64,000 bases of DNA, taken from contig NZ_CP160402.1 in the NCBI RefSeq assembly GCF_040730185.1, positions 2,356,001 to 2,420,000 on the forward strand, written 5' to 3'. The notes beneath the pieces are model-generated. The model was not told the origin of the DNA. It did no database searches and saw nothing but the letters and a program-made list of their open reading frames with translations. A program made the position numbers and the translations under genes. The number at the start of each line of letters is the position of its first letter. Position 1 is the stretch's first letter. Below, piece after piece: positions 16,010-24,006 of the stretch. The DNA is from Streptomyces sp. Je 1-332. GTDB taxonomy: Bacteria; Actinomycetota; Actinomycetes; Streptomycetales; Streptomycetaceae.

Positions 16010-16586
16010 GGGAGGGCGGGGGCGGCACGGTGAAGGGACGGTGCGTCTCCCGCTGCGCCGCTCCACGGCGGAGGGGCGGTGCGTCTCCCACCGCGCCCCT
16101 GCCCGGCCTCCCGGACTACGGGCCCGCGGCCGGCCCGGTCTACGGGCCCGCGGCCGGACGCCGCCCGGTGATCGGGGGGGGGCCGGAGCCCGCCGCGGAG
16201 GGGGAGGCTGACGCGGAGGGCCGGAGCCCGCCGGGGCGGGGCGAAGACTGGCGCGGAGGGCGGAGGCTAGCGCGGAGGGCGGCGCCGCTGCCGGGTACGC
16301 GGCTGGCACCGCGCCCTCATTCGCCGCGGGCGTAGGCGGCACCACGCCCCGCGTCACCCGCCGCAGGCGTAGGCAGCACCACCCCCACGTCGCCCGCCGC
16401 ACGCGTAGACGGCACCACGCCCCACGTCACCCTCCGCAGGCGTAGACGGCACCACGCCCCACGTCACCCTCCGCAGGCGTAGACGGCGTACGCGGCCGCG
16501 TGGCTCGGCGCGGGCGAATCCCGGGCTCGGAGGCGATTACCCTGGCGCGGGGCCGCATCCCCCCCGTGACCCTCCGAAGGAGACCC
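16010..16586. other. Intergenic region of GC-rich repeats
   Basis: 577 bp between the RNB gene and yaaA hold no convincing gene. The sequence is made of short repeats: CTACGGGCCCGCGGCCGG twice (from 16117 and 16140), several GCGGAGGGCGGAGG-like units at 16195-16290, then the 37-bp tandem array at 16331-16477. The yaaA ribosome site GAAGGAG is at 16576-16582. Confidence 0.7.
16331..16477. repeat. Four tandem copies of a 37-bp unit
   Basis: Units at 16331-16367, 16368-16403 (36 bp, one base lost), 16404-16440 and 16441-16477 each begin CGTAG and contain GGCACCACGCCCC (or close variants) and CCGCAGG. The last two are identical; a broken fifth copy follows. There are no spacers, so it is not a CRISPR. 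Frame length is not a multiple of three, which argues against coding. Copy number probably varies between strains. Confidence 0.85.
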
Positions 16587-17387
16587 ATGCTCGTCCTGTT
16601 GCCGCCCTCCGAAGGCAAGGCGCCCTCCGGCCGTGGCACCCCCCTGAAGCCGGAGTCGCTCTCCCTGCCGGCCCTCGCGGACGCGCGGCAGGCTGTGCTC
16701 GACGAGTTGGTCGACCTCTGTGTGGCGGACGAGGAGAAGGCCCGTGACGTACTCGGTCTGAGCGAGGGCCTGCGCGACGAGGTCGCCAAGAACGCCGAGC
16801 TGCGCACGGCGGGCGCGCGCCCCGCGGGCGAGATCTACACCGGCGTTCTGTACGACGCCCTTGGCCTCGCCACGCTGGACGCCGCCGCCAAGCGCCGTGC
16901 GGCGCGGTCGCTGCTCGTCTTCTCCGGACTGTGGGGCGCCGCCGGCGTCACCGACCGCATCCCCTCCTACCGCTGCTCGATGGGCGTGAAACTGCCCGGC
17001 CTCGGCGCGCTTGGCGCCTACTGGCGTACGCCGATGGCCTCGGCGATGCCTGAAGCGGCGGGCGACGGGCTCGTACTGGACCTGCGTTCGTCGGCGTACG
17101 CGGCAGCGTGGAAGCCGAAGGGCGAGGTCGCGGACCGGACGGCGACGGTGCGGGTGCTGCATGCGCAGATGGTCGACGGCGTCGAGAAGCGGTCCGTCGT
17201 CTCGCACTTCAACAAGGCGACCAAGGGGCGGATCGTACGGTCCCTGCTCGAGACCGGCGTCCAGCCGGAGAAGCCCGCCGAGCTGGTCGAGGCGTTGCGG
17301 GATCTCGGGCACGTGGTGGAGGCCGAGGCTCCGGCGAAGGCGGGCAAGGTGTGGGCGCTGGATGTGGTGGTGCGGGAGATTCACTGA
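16587..17387 (+). CDS. yaaA: Peroxide stress protein YaaA (DUF328)
   Basis: 266 residues with the family opening MLVLLPPSEGKAP, then LSLPALADARQAVLDEL, the conserved GEIYTGVLYDALGLATLD and FSGLWGAAGVTDRIPSYRCS, and VKLPGLGALGAYWR. YaaA in E. coli limits free iron and DNA damage during peroxide stress; the fold binds DNA. GAAGGAG at 16576 supports the ATG. It is followed after 117 bp by the KDPG aldolase gene; the palindrome between them suggests separate control. Confidence 0.93.
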   Translation: MLVLLPPSEGKAPSGRGTPLKPESLSLPALADARQAVLDELVDLCVADEEKARDVLGLSEGLRDEVAKNAELRTAGARPAGEIYTGVLYDALGLATLDAAAKRRAARSLLVFSGLWGAAGVTDRIPSYRCSMGVKLPGLGALGAYWRTPMASAMPEAAGDGLVLDLRSSAYAAAWKPKGEVADRTATVRVLHAQMVDGVEKRSVVSHFNKATKGRIVRSLLETGVQPEKPAELVEALRDLGHVVEAEAPAKAGKVWALDVVVREIH

Positions 17388-17450
17388 TCCTGCTGCTCCT
17401 GCTGCTCCTGCCGATCTGCCTGATTCTTCTGAGTCTTTTCGGCCGTGGTT

Positions 17451-17482
17451 GCAGCATGCGCAATGCCCTTTGCGCATGCTGC
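17451..17482. promoter_or_regulatory. 13-bp perfect inverted repeat upstream of eda
   Basis: GCAGCATGCGCAA and its exact reverse complement are separated by 6 bp (TGCCCT). It lies 22-54 bp before the aldolase start. It has no T-tract. The core TGCGCAA-N6-TTGCGCA resembles dyads bound by Lrp/AsnC-type regulators in actinobacteria, so it may be an operator. It could alternatively act as the yaaA terminator. Confidence 0.5.
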
Positions 17483-17504
17483 GGGGGCGGGGCAGGATGC
17501 TCCC

Positions 17505-18143
17505 ATGACTTCCCCCTCCGCATCCGCCTCCGCCTCCGTGCTTGACCTCGCCCCCGTCGTCCCCGTGGTCGTCGTGGAGGACGTTGCCGACGCCGTGCCG
17601 CTGGCGCGCGCGCTGGTCGCGGGCGGGCTGCCCGCGATCGAGGTGACGTTGCGGACGCCCGCCGCGCTCGACGCGATCCGGGCCATCGCGGCGGAGGTGC
17701 CGGACGCGGTGGTCGGTGCGGGCACCGTCATCTCGCCCCAGGGCGTCGCGGAGTCCGTCGACGCCGGGGCCCGCTTCCTGGTCAGCCCTGGGTGGACCGA
17801 CACGCTCCTTGCCGCGATGAAGGCGTCCGGGGTGCCGTTCCTGCCGGGGGTCTCGACGACTTCCGAGGTGGTGGCTCTGCTGGAGCGGGGGGTGCACGAG
17901 ATGAAGTTCTTCCCGGCGGAGGCCGCGGGTGGTACCGCCTATCTCAAGTCCCTCGGGGGGCCGCTGCCGCAGGCCCGCTTCTGCCCTACTGGTGGCATCG
18001 GCCTCGCGTCCGCGCCGGCGTACCTCGCGCTGGCGAACGTCGGTTGCGTGGGCGGTAGTTGGATGCTTCCCGCTGACGCGGTCTCGGCGAAGGACTGGGG
18101 GCGTGTCGAGGCCTTGGCCCGCGAGGCGGCGTCCCTCCGCTGA
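17505..18143 (+). CDS. eda: Bifunctional KDPG/KHG aldolase
   Basis: 212 residues. A class I aldolase barrel: LPAIEVTLRTPAALDAIRAI contains the catalytic Glu, VVGAGTVIS follows, and HEMKFFPAEAAGG carries the Schiff-base Lys with the FCPTGGI phosphate-binding motif after it. It cleaves 2-keto-3-deoxy-6-phosphogluconate to pyruvate and glyceraldehyde-3-phosphate, and probably 4-hydroxy-2-oxoglutarate. The ATG at 17505 is chosen over 17445 because the latter would place the start inside the inverted repeat. No Entner-Doudoroff partner is adjacent. Confidence 0.93.
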   Translation: MTSPSASASASVLDLAPVVPVVVVEDVADAVPLARALVAGGLPAIEVTLRTPAALDAIRAIAAEVPDAVVGAGTVISPQGVAESVDAGARFLVSPGWTDTLLAAMKASGVPFLPGVSTTSEVVALLERGVHEMKFFPAEAAGGTAYLKSLGGPLPQARFCPTGGIGLASAPAYLALANVGCVGGSWMLPADAVSAKDWGRVEALAREAASLR

Positions 18144-18190
18144 ACCGCGGGGCCTTTTGTACGTACACGCCCGCGGGCCGGTGGGGCCGC

Positions 18191-18380
18191 TCGCGCAGTT
18201 CCCCGCGCCCCTGAGGTTCCCTGCGGGTGCGTCGTGGTTGCTCGCGCAGTTCCCCGCGCCCCTGACGGGGCCCACCTCCCCGCGCCGACACCAGCGGGTG
18301 CTTCGTGGCTGAGCGCGCCGTTCCCCGCGCCCCTGGCGGGGCCGCCCCGCGCCCGAAGGGGCGCGGGGAACTGCGCGACC
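18191..18380. repeat. Dispersed Streptomyces GCAGTTCCCCGCGCCCCT repeats
   Basis: Three direct copies (from about 18194, 18245 and 18316; the last degenerate) and one inverted copy (18355-18377) of a short repeat common between Streptomyces genes. The inverted pairing gives long potential hairpins in the 275-bp gap between the convergent eda and RNase H genes, so it probably also terminates both transcripts. No gene is seen here. Confidence 0.75.
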
Positions 18381-18418
18381 AGCCCCCACCCACCCGCAGG
18401 GAACCCAGAACCAAAGCC

Positions 18419-19618
18419 CTACCGCAGGTGCGACGTATCGTTCAGCAAGCGGAGCGACGCGTTGCCGTCGGCGTAGTACGCCACCACCGAGACCGACGCC
18501 GCCGAGAGTTCCATGCGGAACAGGGACTCCGGTGGGGCGCCTAGCGCGAGGCGGACCAGCGTCTTGATCGGGGTGACGTGCGTGACCAGGAGGACCGTGC
18601 GGCCCGCGTACTCGGCGGCCAGGCGGTCCCGTGCTGCCGAGACCCTGTCCGTCACGGCGGCGAAGGACTCGCCCCCCGGAGGCGCCGCATCGGGAGAGGC
18701 CAGCCACGCGTTCAGCTCCTCGGGCTGGCGCGCCCGCACCTCGCCGAAGGTCAGACCCTCCCAGGAACCGAAGTCCGTCTCGCGCAGCCCCTCGTCGACG
18801 CGCACGTCGAGGCCGAGGCGGGCGGCTACCGCCTGCGCCGTCTCCTGGCACCGCTTCAGCGGCGAGGAGACGATCGCCTGGATCGTGCCCCGCGCCGCGA
18901 ACGCCGCCGCCGCGCGCTCGGCCTGCTCCCGGCCCACGTCGGAGAGGGAGGGATCGGAGCCCCCGCTGCCGGAGAACCGTTTCTGGGGCGTCAGCGCGGT
19001 CTCTCCGTGCCGCAGCAGTACGAAGGTCGCGGGCGCGCCCAGGTCAGCGGGCGCCGCCCAGCCGACGGGCGACCGCGGCGCCTGCATGGCCACGGCCTGG
19101 CCCTGGGCCTGGGCCAGGGCCACGTTCCCCGCAGCGCGCACATCCGCGAGCGCGGCCCCCGCGTCAAGCTCCGCCGTAGAGTCCGCCGCCGACCACCGCT
19201 CCCCCCGCTTGCCCGCATCCATCGCCTCGTTTGCGAGACGGTCCGCGTGCTTGTTCTTCTCGCGCGGGATCCACTCGTACGTCACCTGGTCGGGCGGGAA
19301 GACCCGCGCCGCCTCGGCGGCGAGCGGCCTCATGTCCGGGTGCTTGATCTTCCAGCGGCCCGACATCTGCTCGACGACGAGTTTGGAGTCCATCCGGACA
19401 TGGATCGAGGCCGCCGGGTCGAGTTCGTGTGCCGCTTTCAGGCCGGCCACCAGACCCTTGTACTCGGCGACGTTGTTCGTCGCGACGCCGATGTACTCCG
19501 CGGCCTCCCGCAGCGTCTCCCCCGTCGCCGCGTCGATGACCACCGAGCCGTAGCCCGCGGGCCCCGGGTTGCCCCGCGACCCGCCGTCCGCCTCGACGAT
19601 GAACTCCCGCACGGCCAC
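18419..19618 (-). CDS. RNase H type I fused to histidine (alpha-ribazole-type) phosphatase
   Basis: 399 residues. Residues 1-140 form an RNase HI domain (VEADGGSRGNPGPAGYGSVV with catalytic Asp, TNNVAEYKGL with Glu, RMDSKLVVEQMSGRWKIKH with Asp). An Ala-rich linker leads to a histidine phosphatase domain from residue 200 (VLLRHGETALTPQKRFSG; catalytic RHGE; LLVTHVTPIKTL with the second His). The same architecture occurs in M. tuberculosis Rv2228c, whose two halves have RNase H and CobC-like activity. GTG start overlaps no neighbour; the zinc-ribbon gene ends 6 bp upstream, forming an operon with Nif3. Confidence 0.93.
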   Translation of the reverse strand: MAVREFIVEADGGSRGNPGPAGYGSVVIDAATGETLREAAEYIGVATNNVAEYKGLVAGLKAAHELDPAASIHVRMDSKLVVEQMSGRWKIKHPDMRPLAAEAARVFPPDQVTYEWIPREKNKHADRLANEAMDAGKRGERWSAADSTAELDAGAALADVRAAGNVALAQAQGQAVAMQAPRSPVGWAAPADLGAPATFVLLRHGETALTPQKRFSGSGGSDPSLSDVGREQAERAAAAFAARGTIQAIVSSPLKRCQETAQAVAARLGLDVRVDEGLRETDFGSWEGLTFGEVRARQPEELNAWLASPDAAPPGGESFAAVTDRVSAARDRLAAEYAGRTVLLVTHVTPIKTLVRLALGAPPESLFRMELSAASVSVVAYYADGNASLRLLNDTSHLR

Positions 19619-19624
19619 GGTCCC

Positions 19625-20368
19625 TTACAGACCCGACTCGGACGTGCGGACCAGGATGCGGCTGCAGTTCTCGCAGCGCACGACCGTGTCGGGGGACGCC
19701 GCCTTCACCTCGTTGACCCCGGTGATGTCCAGCTCGATGCGGCAGCCCTCGCAGCGCCGCTGGTAGAGCTTGGCCGCGCCGATGCCGCCCTCCTTGACGC
19801 GCAGCTTGTCGTACAGCTTGAGCAGGTCGGCCGGGACCGAACCCGCCACGACCTCGCGCTCCTTGGTGACCGTGGCGGCCTCGCCGTCGATCTCCTCGAA
19901 GGCCGCGTCACGCCGGGCCGTCGCGTCGTCGATCTTCGCCTGGACCGAGGAGACACGTTCCGCCAGCTCGGAGACGCGCTCCTGGGCGGACTCGCGGCGC
20001 TCCATGACCTCGAGGACGACGTCCTCCAGGTCGCCCTGGCGCTTGGCGAGCGAGGCGATCTCGCGCTGGAGGTTCTCCAGGTCCTTGGGGGACGTCACGG
20101 CGCCCGAGTCCAGGCGCTGCTGGTCGCGGTTGGCGCGCTGGCGCACCTGGTCGACGTCCTGCTCCGCCTTGGTCTGCTCGCGGGCGCAGTCGCTCTCCTC
20201 GGTCGTCGAGGCGACGTGCAGATCGCGCAGCTGCGCGATGTCCTTGTTCAGCGACTCGATCTCGGCGTGCTCGGGCAGGGACTTCTTCCGGTGCGCCAGC
20301 TGCTGGAGGCGTACGTCGAGTGCCTGGACGTCGAGGAGTCGGATCTGGTCGGCGGGCGCGGCGTTAAT
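19625..20368 (-). CDS. Coiled-coil zinc-ribbon protein (DUF164-type) with ATT start
   Basis: 247 residues. After a short N-terminus (NAAPADQIRLLDVQALDVRL) a long antiparallel coiled coil spans about residues 25-165, and the C-terminus has a four-Cys zinc ribbon (RRCEGCRIEL and VVRCENCSRIL). The conserved N-terminus has no ATG, GTG or TTG; AGGAG (20375-20379) stands 6 nt before ATT at 20366-20368, which overlaps the TAA of nif3 (ATTAA). An ATT start is therefore the best reading; the next usual in-frame start is some 75 codons in. Function is unknown; it may bind nucleic acids or act as a scaffold. Confidence 0.85.
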   Translation of the reverse strand: MNAAPADQIRLLDVQALDVRLQQLAHRKKSLPEHAEIESLNKDIAQLRDLHVASTTEESDCAREQTKAEQDVDQVRQRANRDQQRLDSGAVTSPKDLENLQREIASLAKRQGDLEDVVLEVMERRESAQERVSELAERVSSVQAKIDDATARRDAAFEEIDGEAATVTKEREVVAGSVPADLLKLYDKLRVKEGGIGAAKLYQRRCEGCRIELDITGVNEVKAASPDTVVRCENCSRILVRTSESGL

Positions 20369-21215
20369 TGGGGGCTCCTGTTGAGTCGGTGTTCGAGGCC
20401 GCGTGGGCGGTCCAGGGGTCGGTGACCGTCCTGGAGACGTGGACACGAAGTCCCCATCCGTGACGGTCGGAGATCTGATCGAGCTGCGCGGCCGCCAGCT
20501 CGCACCACGGCCACTCGGTGGCCCAGTGCGCGGCGTCGAGCAGCGCCAGCGGGGTCTGTGCGCGGGCCTCGGACACCGGGTGGTGGCGCAGGTCCGCGGT
20601 GAGGAAGGCGTCCACGCCACAAGCGCGTACGTCGTCGAAGAGGCTGTCGCCGGAGCCGCCGCTGACCGCGATCGTGCGGATGAGCTGCTCGGGGTCGCCC
20701 GCGACCCGGATGCCCTGCGCGGTGGCGGGAAGGCGCTCGGCCGCGCGCGCGGCGAGTTCGCGCAGCGTCAGCGGGTGTTCGAGCTCGCAGATCCGGCCGA
20801 GACCGCGGCGGCCGTGTGCGTCGGCCGGGTCCGGTACGAGGGGCCGGACGATCCGGAGGTCGAGCGCGCCGGCGAGGGCGTCGGAGACGCCGGGGTCGGC
20901 GCGGTCCGCGTTCGTGTGCGCGACGTGCAGCGCCACGTCGTTCTTGATGAGGTCGTGGACGACGCGGCCCTTGAAGGTGGCGGCCGAGACCGTCGTCGTG
21001 CCGCGCAGATAGAGCGGGTGGTGCGTGACCAGGAGCTGCGCGCCCAGCTTCACCGCTTCGTCGACGATTTCCTGGACGGGGTCGACGGCGAACAGGACCC
21101 GGGAGACCTCCGCGTCGGGGTCGCCGCAGACCGTGCCGACCGCATCCCAGCTCTCGGCCAGTTCGGCGGGCCACAGGGCGTCGAGGGCGGCGATGACTTC
21201 AGACAGAAGGGGCAC
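20364..21215 (-). CDS. Nif3-like dinuclear metal-centre protein
   Basis: 283 residues. Family markers are AESWDAVGTVCGDP, QLLVTHHPLYLRG (metal-binding His pair), HVAHTNADRADPGVSDALA and the C-terminal DAFLTADLRHHPVSEARA, with Asp/Glu/His for a two-metal site. These proteins form toroidal hexamers; GTP cyclohydrolase type 1-like activity has been suggested for some. It is first in an operon with the zinc-ribbon and RNase H genes, an arrangement conserved in actinobacteria. GTG start. Confidence 0.93.
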   Translation of the reverse strand: MPLLSEVIAALDALWPAELAESWDAVGTVCGDPDAEVSRVLFAVDPVQEIVDEAVKLGAQLLVTHHPLYLRGTTTVSAATFKGRVVHDLIKNDVALHVAHTNADRADPGVSDALAGALDLRIVRPLVPDPADAHGRRGLGRICELEHPLTLRELAARAAERLPATAQGIRVAGDPEQLIRTIAVSGGSGDSLFDDVRACGVDAFLTADLRHHPVSEARAQTPLALLDAAHWATEWPWCELAAAQLDQISDRHGWGLRVHVSRTVTDPWTAHAASNTDSTGAPN

Positions 21216-21518
21216 GGAGAAAGGCTACCTTCCCGCCGCGTTCGGCATGGCGTACGTTACGCACCGCTACGGCCTGCTACTGAGCGCCCTCGCAGGGGGC
21301 ACGGGGAACCGCGCGAGCAAGCGCGTCGCCTTACGTCGAGCGCGCCCTCCTCACGCAGCACAACCACCCACCACAACCACGCAGCACATCCACCCAGCAC
21401 AACCACCCCCGCCCCCTCAGGCGAATCGATACATCGCCACCCTTCTGTGTGAAGCGGGCGGCCACAGGTGCCACGGCAGCGCGTGCGAAAACTAGCTTCG
21501 GGGCCCGGAGGTTCCCCC
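21216..21518. other. Intergenic region with ACAACCACC low-complexity tract
   Basis: 303 bp between divergent nif3 and the gene at 21519. About 21355-21415 is C/A-rich sequence built from CACAACCACC-like steps. No reading frame with protein-like composition is visible. Promoters for both genes must lie here, but I cannot assign boxes. Confidence 0.5.
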
Positions 21519-22619
21519 ATGACAGCGCCCACGCTTGAGCCCGAGCCCATGACCGCGCCGACGTCTCCCCCGGCGCCCGCGCCACCCCCAGTGCTGACCG
21601 CCGACGGCACGTACGCCGCCCGGCTCGCCCTCGACGGCGGTAACTGGTTCCCCGAGCGCTGGACCCTCGACTCCCCCGAGCCGTACGCGGTGCCGTTGCC
21701 CGGCAACCAGCCCGAGGAGCCCGGCACCGAGGTGCTCCCGATGGCCGACGGACGTGTCCTGATCCACCGCGTCGTGGACGGACGGCACGCGTTCGCGCTC
21801 CTGTACCCGACGGGCCCGGAGACCGGCGAGGTACCGCTCGGCGCCGTGGAGTGCGGTGAGTCCCGTCTTACGCTGCTGCCGCCGTCGCCGGCCGGCAGCC
21901 AGGCGTACGCGCTCGCGGTGGGCGCGGGGTCGACCGCCCTGTGGCTGGTGGCGGGCGGCGCCTTCGGGCCCGAGCACGTCGCCGAGATCCCCGGGCACTG
22001 TTCGGGCGGGGTCTGGCTCGACGGGGAAGGGCGGATGCTGGCCCTGGACCGGGAGTTGGGCGGCCGGGTCAAGACGGTGGCAGTGGATCTGGAGCGGGGT
22101 GGTGAGGTGTCGCCCCTCCTCCAGATCGCCGACGAGAGCGATGACCGGCTGCTGCTCGCGGACCCCGACAGCGGGCTGCTCCTGATCCGCTCGGACGCGC
22201 CGGGCCACGACAGGCTCGGCTGGGGGGTCCTCGGGGGCACGCGCCCGGTGCGCTTCCCCGAGTGCCTGCGCCTGCCCGACCTCGCGGTGACGCCGTTCGC
22301 CATACAGCCCGGTCAGACCTTGACGCCGGAGAGCTGTGCGGTGGCGCTGCGGATCGACGGGGCGGCGGGGAGCTGGCTCGGCGTGTGGCGTCCCGCCGAG
22401 CGGCGCCTGCATCAACTGACGGCTCCCGAAGGGTGGTTGGCCGGTTCGGGGTGGTGGACGCGGGAGGGTGCGCTGCGGCTTCCGTATGTGACGGGGGCGG
22501 TTCCGTGCGGGGTCGCGGAGGTGGAACCTCCCGCTCCGGCGGCGGCGCCCGCGGCGGTTGCCGCGCGGCCTGTTCCGTTGCAGCAGGCGCCTCTCACCGG
22601 GCGCGGGGGCGTTGGTTAG
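21519..22619 (+). CDS. Conserved actinobacterial hypothetical protein
   Basis: 366 residues. A Pro-rich N-terminus (about 30 residues) leads to a beta-rich region with repeated blade-like units such as RVLIHRVVDGRHAFALLYPT, STALWLVAGGAFGPEHVAEI and DSGLLLIRSDAPGHDRLGWG, and ends in an Ala/Pro tail. The pattern suggests a beta-propeller or solenoid, but no family is recognised. No signal peptide or membrane helix. CCCGGAGG precedes the ATG. Confidence 0.72.
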   Translation: MTAPTLEPEPMTAPTSPPAPAPPPVLTADGTYAARLALDGGNWFPERWTLDSPEPYAVPLPGNQPEEPGTEVLPMADGRVLIHRVVDGRHAFALLYPTGPETGEVPLGAVECGESRLTLLPPSPAGSQAYALAVGAGSTALWLVAGGAFGPEHVAEIPGHCSGGVWLDGEGRMLALDRELGGRVKTVAVDLERGGEVSPLLQIADESDDRLLLADPDSGLLLIRSDAPGHDRLGWGVLGGTRPVRFPECLRLPDLAVTPFAIQPGQTLTPESCAVALRIDGAAGSWLGVWRPAERRLHQLTAPEGWLAGSGWWTREGALRLPYVTGAVPCGVAEVEPPAPAAAPAAVAARPVPLQQAPLTGRGGVG

Positions 22620-22671
22620 ACTCGCCCGGCTGCACCGAACGATCTTCTTTACAGAGTTACAGCTTTACGGG

Positions 22672-22842
22672 GTGAATGTGTTGACGAGAACCGAGATCCG
22701 TACGGAACCCGAGCGGAATCCCGAGCCGCGGGAGGCGGCGGGTCCTTCCGGGGCGGGCAAGCACCGGGGGCCTGGGGCCGAGCATGATGCCCCGGCGGTG
22801 GCGCCGCGGGGCCGGCATCGTCGTCCGGGCGACGAGAACTGA
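22672..22842 (+). CDS. Small basic, Pro/Gly-rich hypothetical protein
   Basis: 56 residues from GTG 22672, beginning VNVLTRTEIRTEPERNPEPR, rich in Arg, Pro, Gly and Glu, no hydrophobic segment. An AT-rich patch upstream (TTCTTTACAGAGTTACAG) could be its promoter region. Third-position GC is high across the frame. It ends 7 bp before the nested inverted repeat. Could be a real small disordered protein; not recognised. Confidence 0.45.
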   Translation: MNVLTRTEIRTEPERNPEPREAAGPSGAGKHRGPGAEHDAPAVAPRGRHRRPGDEN

Positions 22843-22848
22843 TTCGTT

Positions 22849-23014
22849 CCCCAACCCCGCCCCTTCCCGAAAACCCGCTCGGCGCGGGGGCCCTCCTCAA
22901 TCGCCGGAGGGGCTGAAAATCAGCCCCTCCGGCGATTGAGGAGCGGGGTCTGGGGCGGAGCCCCAGGTAGGTCCGGGGTGCAGGCACGGTTTTCGGGAAG
23001 GGGCGGGGTTGGGG
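22849..23014. repeat. MITE-like element with 27-bp terminal inverted repeats and an internal hairpin
   Basis: The outer arms 22849-22875 (starting CCCCAACCCCGCCCC) and 22988-23014 are exact reverse complements over 27 bp. Inside lies a second perfect hairpin, 22893-22916 with 22920-22943, separated by AAA. The 166-bp unit contains no gene. Related short pieces of the inner hairpin (GGAGGGGCTGAA) recur at 35065-35092. It is between convergent genes and could be a small mobile element as well as a terminator. Confidence 0.65.
22893..22943. terminator. Bidirectional terminator hairpin
   Basis: 24-bp perfect stem (CTCCTCAATCGCCGGAGG and onward) with an AAA loop between the convergent small gene and the SDR gene. 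The CCTCAATCGCCGG core belongs to a repeat type that Streptomyces uses very often at gene ends. Confidence 0.8.
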
Positions 23015-23018
23015 AATA

Positions 23019-23990
23019 TCAGCCCCGCTTCAACCCCAGCACCTCCGACGCCGCGAACGTCTCCCCCGAGGGCCTGCCCGCGTAGTAGGGCGTCAGGGCC
23101 CCGTCCAGCTCCTCGTACGTGAAGACGTCCTTCGCCGTGTCGAACTTCGCCGCCACCTTGGGGCGTTCCACGACGGCGACCATGCCGCCGTGCACGACGA
23201 GCAGTTGGCCGTTGACCCCGGCCGCCGCGGGGGACGCCAAGTAGCCGACCAGCGGCGCGACATGCTCGGGGGCGAGCGCGTCGAGTTCGCCCGTGCCCGG
23301 CTCCTGGAAGCCCGCGAAGACGTCCTCCGTCATCCGGGTCCGCGCCCGGGGGCAGATGACGTTCGACGTCACGCCGTACTTGCCGAGGGCCAGCGCGCTC
23401 GACGTCGTCAGGCCGACGATCCCGCCCTTGGCCGCCGCGTAGTTCGGCTGGCCCGCGGAGCCCGCGAGGAACGCCTCCGACGAGGTGTTGACGATCCGGC
23501 CGTACACCGGCTCGCCCGCCGCCTTGGACCGCTCGCGCCAGTGCACGGACGCGAAGTGCGTCGTGTTGAAGTGGCCCTTGAGGTGGACGTGGATGACCGA
23601 GTCCCACTCGCTCTCGCTCATCGAGAAGATCATCCGGTCCCGCAGGATGCCCGCGTTGTTCACCAGGATGTCGAGCTTGCCGTAGGTGTCGATCGCCAAC
23701 TGGACGAGCCCGCGCGCCTGTTCGTGGTCCGCGACATCGCCCAGGTGCGCGACCGCCTGTCCGCCCGCCTCCCGGATCTCGGCCGCGACCTCCTCGGCGG
23801 GCGTCGCCGACGCCTCGCCCGAGCCGTCACGGCCCGTCTTTCCGAAGTCGTTGACGACGACGCTCGCGCCGAGCCGGGCGAGTTCCAGGGCTTCCGCTCG
23901 CCCGAGGCCCCGGCCCGCTCCCGTCACGATCGCGGCCAGACCGTCGAGTGGCCGTGGCTGTGGCAATGGCTGTGGCAGTGGCTGTGCCAT
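23019..23990 (-). CDS. SDR-family 3-hydroxyacyl-CoA dehydrogenase-like (MFE-2 type)
   Basis: 323 residues. Rossmann SDR with GxGxG as VTGAGRGLGRAEALELARLG, VVVNDFG, NNAGILRDRMIFSMSE, and the catalytic Tyr-x3-Lys in PNYAAAKGGIVGL. The RDRMI and ICPRARTRMTEDVF segments are typical of the dehydrogenase domain of peroxisomal multifunctional enzyme 2 and of the mycobacterial Hsd4A-type steroid SDRs. A C-terminal 60-residue extension follows the SDR core. It would oxidise 3-hydroxyacyl-CoA in side-chain beta-oxidation. It is third in the operon MaoC - ADH - SDR under a KstR-type site at 26096. Confidence 0.87.
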   Translation of the reverse strand: MAQPLPQPLPQPRPLDGLAAIVTGAGRGLGRAEALELARLGASVVVNDFGKTGRDGSGEASATPAEEVAAEIREAGGQAVAHLGDVADHEQARGLVQLAIDTYGKLDILVNNAGILRDRMIFSMSESEWDSVIHVHLKGHFNTTHFASVHWRERSKAAGEPVYGRIVNTSSEAFLAGSAGQPNYAAAKGGIVGLTTSSALALGKYGVTSNVICPRARTRMTEDVFAGFQEPGTGELDALAPEHVAPLVGYLASPAAAGVNGQLLVVHGGMVAVVERPKVAAKFDTAKDVFTYEELDGALTPYYAGRPSGETFAASEVLGLKRG

Positions 23991-24006
23991 CAGGGGCGAC
24001 TTCCTC

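Noticed and set aside
15118..16335. 405-codon plus-strand frame over the RNB gene and repeat region
   Set aside because: Antisense shadow of the RNB gene followed by translated GC repeats.
16331..16477. CRISPR-like array
   Set aside because: Units are contiguous with no spacers and there are no cas genes; it is a simple tandem repeat.
16464..18851. 795-codon minus-strand frame over yaaA and eda
   Set aside because: No domains, extreme Arg/Gly content, and both strands' true genes are well recognised.
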